Assembly (NCBI GenBank): GCA_040007895.1
Contig: JBDTUE010000193.1
Location: 1 to 8,217 of the forward strand
DNA: 8,217 bases
Reading direction: 5' to 3'
Source: JADJLQ01 sp040007895
GTDB lineage: Bacteria > Bacteroidota > Bacteroidia > Chitinophagales > Saprospiraceae
Notes under the pieces: generated by a model
Database searches by the model: none
What the model was told of the DNA's origin: nothing
The model's input: the letters and a program-made list of their open reading frames with translations, nothing else
In this document: one piece after another, positions 6,802-8,217 of the stretch
Position numbering within the stretch: the stretch's first letter is position 1
Layout: every line of letters begins with the position of its first letter
Position numbers and translations under genes: made by a program

Positions 6802-8094
6802 TTATTGAATTATTATTTTATCAAGATGATTATGTTGATCTGTCCTTATGTTCAAAAAGTATAATCCTTTAGACAAATCATTGATTCGAATAGATCGCTG
6901 ACGATAATATTTTTTTAATACTCTGCCGTGTAGATCGATAATCGTTATTTCAGGATTTTCATTTTCTGAGACCTCCACATGGATAAATTCTTTTGTTGGA
7001 TTAGGATAGATTTTAATTTTATAATTATTGATAAATTGAACAGGAGTGGTTGTGCAATTCAATCCCATGATCTTTTCCCAGATCTGATCGTGCATATCTA
7101 GTGCAGCAAGATCTTCATTGGCACTCAGCCCCTGCCTGATCATGATTAGTCCCGTAGACGGTGATACACTGATGAATTGCCCCATGGATCCACCAGCTAC
7201 AAATATATCATTGGGTGCATGAGGAGCAATAGGTCCCGGTATTGAAATCGGACTCTCGGGAGTAATATGGGATGGCTTGCCATTCAACCACCATAATAAT
7301 CCGTAAGATGGGTTCAACGTCTGAGATGAGTTAACCATCTTTCTGTAATAACTGGTATCTTTTAACACAATTGTATTGTTAGCCCACACCATTTTGTTTT
7401 GCATTAATATTCCAAATCGGGCCATATCGCGAGCCGTGCTTACGAAATAATGGTTATTGCCAGAGGGAACCCAGATACCGGAAGACATACCAATTTTGTT
7501 TTTTATTCTCAAAGTGGTAAATACATTCAGAGTTTGGCCAGTTGTTGCTTCGAGTACATCTTTGGTTAAGCTATATGGCCCATTGTGATATGCCCATCTG
7601 GTACCCGCGTCCGCTTTATAAAAAAGGCAGTTTGGAGTGATACAGTAAAAAGCCAATTCATTTAATCCAGATGTCATGGTGAGTTGATTCCAGACTGTAA
7701 TGAGATCTTCTTTGTCCTGGGTTTCACCAGTCCAGCCTTTTCCAATATAGTCCGATACTTTTTTATTGATATCAAGATAACCGGCTTCCTGAGCAATTCC
7801 AACCAATGCTGCACTTAGACTTTTGCCAGCTGAAAACCATAACCAGAGACTATCCCGGGTATAGGTGCCGAAATATTTTTCTAAAACAATTTTACCATCT
7901 TTAAGAATAATAAATGATTTGGTTTTTTGCTCCGAAAGAAAATCATACATACTGTTTATCCGATCCGTACACCAGTGGAGACTTGATGGAGAAAGGGTAT
8001 CCCATTCATTACTATTTGAAGGAGGGAAATAGATATTTTGAGCGTGACTGAGAGAAATTTCAAGTAAAAAAAAGAAGGCAAGTAAAAACTTCAT
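6802..8094 (-). CDS. T9SS-secreted serine hydrolase, beta-lactamase/penicillin-binding family (PF00144)
   Basis: The predicted protein is 430 aa. I chose the ATG at 8094 because it opens a clear signal peptide (MKFLLAFFFLLEISLSHAQ); the frame reaches a TTG at 8151, but that adds 19 unlikely residues. Residues about 28-345 form a beta-lactamase-fold domain. The nucleophile motif SxxK is SAGK at 88-91 (in WLWFSAGKSLSAAL), the second motif YxN is YHN at 169-171 (in RWAYHNGPYS), and GGSMGQ near 301 occupies the place of the third, KTG-like motif. All three motifs are present, so an active serine hydrolase (esterase, peptidase or amidase) is likely; resistance to beta-lactams cannot be inferred. 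Residues about 358-430 are a T9SS type A sorting domain (IKIYPNPT, then GLYFLNI and a Lys-containing end). The gene runs towards the FGE-like gene with 6 bases between stops. Its promoter should lie in 8095-8217, but none is convincing. Confidence 0.92.
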   Translation of the reverse strand: MKFLLAFFFLLEISLSHAQNIYFPPSNSNEWDTLSPSSLHWCTDRINSMYDFLSEQKTKSFIILKDGKIVLEKYFGTYTRDSLWLWFSAGKSLSAALVGIAQEAGYLDINKKVSDYIGKGWTGETQDKEDLITVWNQLTMTSGLNELAFYCITPNCLFYKADAGTRWAYHNGPYSLTKDVLEATTGQTLNVFTTLRIKNKIGMSSGIWVPSGNNHYFVSTARDMARFGILMQNKMVWANNTIVLKDTSYYRKMVNSSQTLNPSYGLLWWLNGKPSHITPESPISIPGPIAPHAPNDIFVAGGSMGQFISVSPSTGLIMIRQGLSANEDLAALDMHDQIWEKIMGLNCTTTPVQFINNYKIKIYPNPTKEFIHVEVSENENPEITIIDLHGRVLKKYYRQRSIRINDLSKGLYFLNIRTDQHNHLDKIIIQ

Positions 8095-8217
8095 TGTACT
8101 TAAGACAATTCCTTTTTGATAAAGTTTAATGCCAAAAATTAATAGTTGCAAATTATCCCAGGTTCATTCAGGTAATGAAAATGCAATATAAACATCGGAA
8201 GAAGGAGTGGCATTTCG

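Noticed and set aside
8123..8151. Sigma70-like promoter for the serine hydrolase gene (minus strand TTGCAA, 17 bases, TAAACT).
   Set aside because: Only four of six bases match in each box, in AT-rich DNA, and the Bacteroidota-type TAnnTTTG motif is not met. It is too weak to annotate.
8164..8217. On the minus strand a 17-codon frame runs in from the right edge to a TGA at 8164-8166, and could be the end of an upstream gene. On the plus strand an ATG at 8175 opens a frame running off the edge.
   Set aside because: Both are under 18 codons inside the window, conflict with each other, and neither has a ribosome site or a recognisable motif. They cannot be told apart without the adjoining sequence.

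Overview
The window looks like chromosomal DNA from a free-living or environmental Bacteroidota, most likely near the Saprospiraceae/Chitinophagaceae. Two proteins end in a type IX secretion (T9SS) type A sorting domain (PNPT motif, then a GxYF-type strand and a Lys-rich end). The base composition is AT-rich, there are no convincing Shine-Dalgarno sites, and the protein families are typical of that phylum. The placement below phylum level is recall-based inference.

Layout. Bases 1-2484 (+) encode the C-terminal 827 residues of a large secreted protein whose N-terminus lies off the left edge: a phytase-like/choice-of-anchor I propeller region, two Ig/PKD-like domains, a degenerate Cys-containing module and a T9SS tail. 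A strong intrinsic terminator follows at 2511-2547, then a gene-poor gap to 2829. Bases 2830-4485 (+) encode an exported FAD-dependent oxidoreductase of the PF12831 type. After a 138-base gap, 4624-6795 (+) encodes an exported two-part protein: an N-terminal TIM-barrel, glycoside-hydrolase-like region and a C-terminal formylglycine-generating-enzyme-like (SUMF1/PF03781) domain that lacks the catalytic cysteines. A convergent gene on the minus strand (8094-6802) encodes a secreted serine beta-lactamase-family hydrolase with its own T9SS tail. Its stop is only 6 bases from the preceding stop.

How the genes may work together. The FAD oxidoreductase and the TIM-barrel/FGE-like protein share a strand, have no terminator between them and both carry signal peptides, so they may be co-expressed and act on the same extracytoplasmic substrate, perhaps a carbohydrate. 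That is inference. The flanking T9SS cargo proteins would be at the cell surface or released. No RNA genes, CRISPR arrays, insertion sequences, integrases or defence genes were seen. I do not see a clearly new system. The most unusual items are the TIM-barrel/FGE-like fusion with its oxidoreductase neighbour and the hybrid propeller architecture of the first gene.
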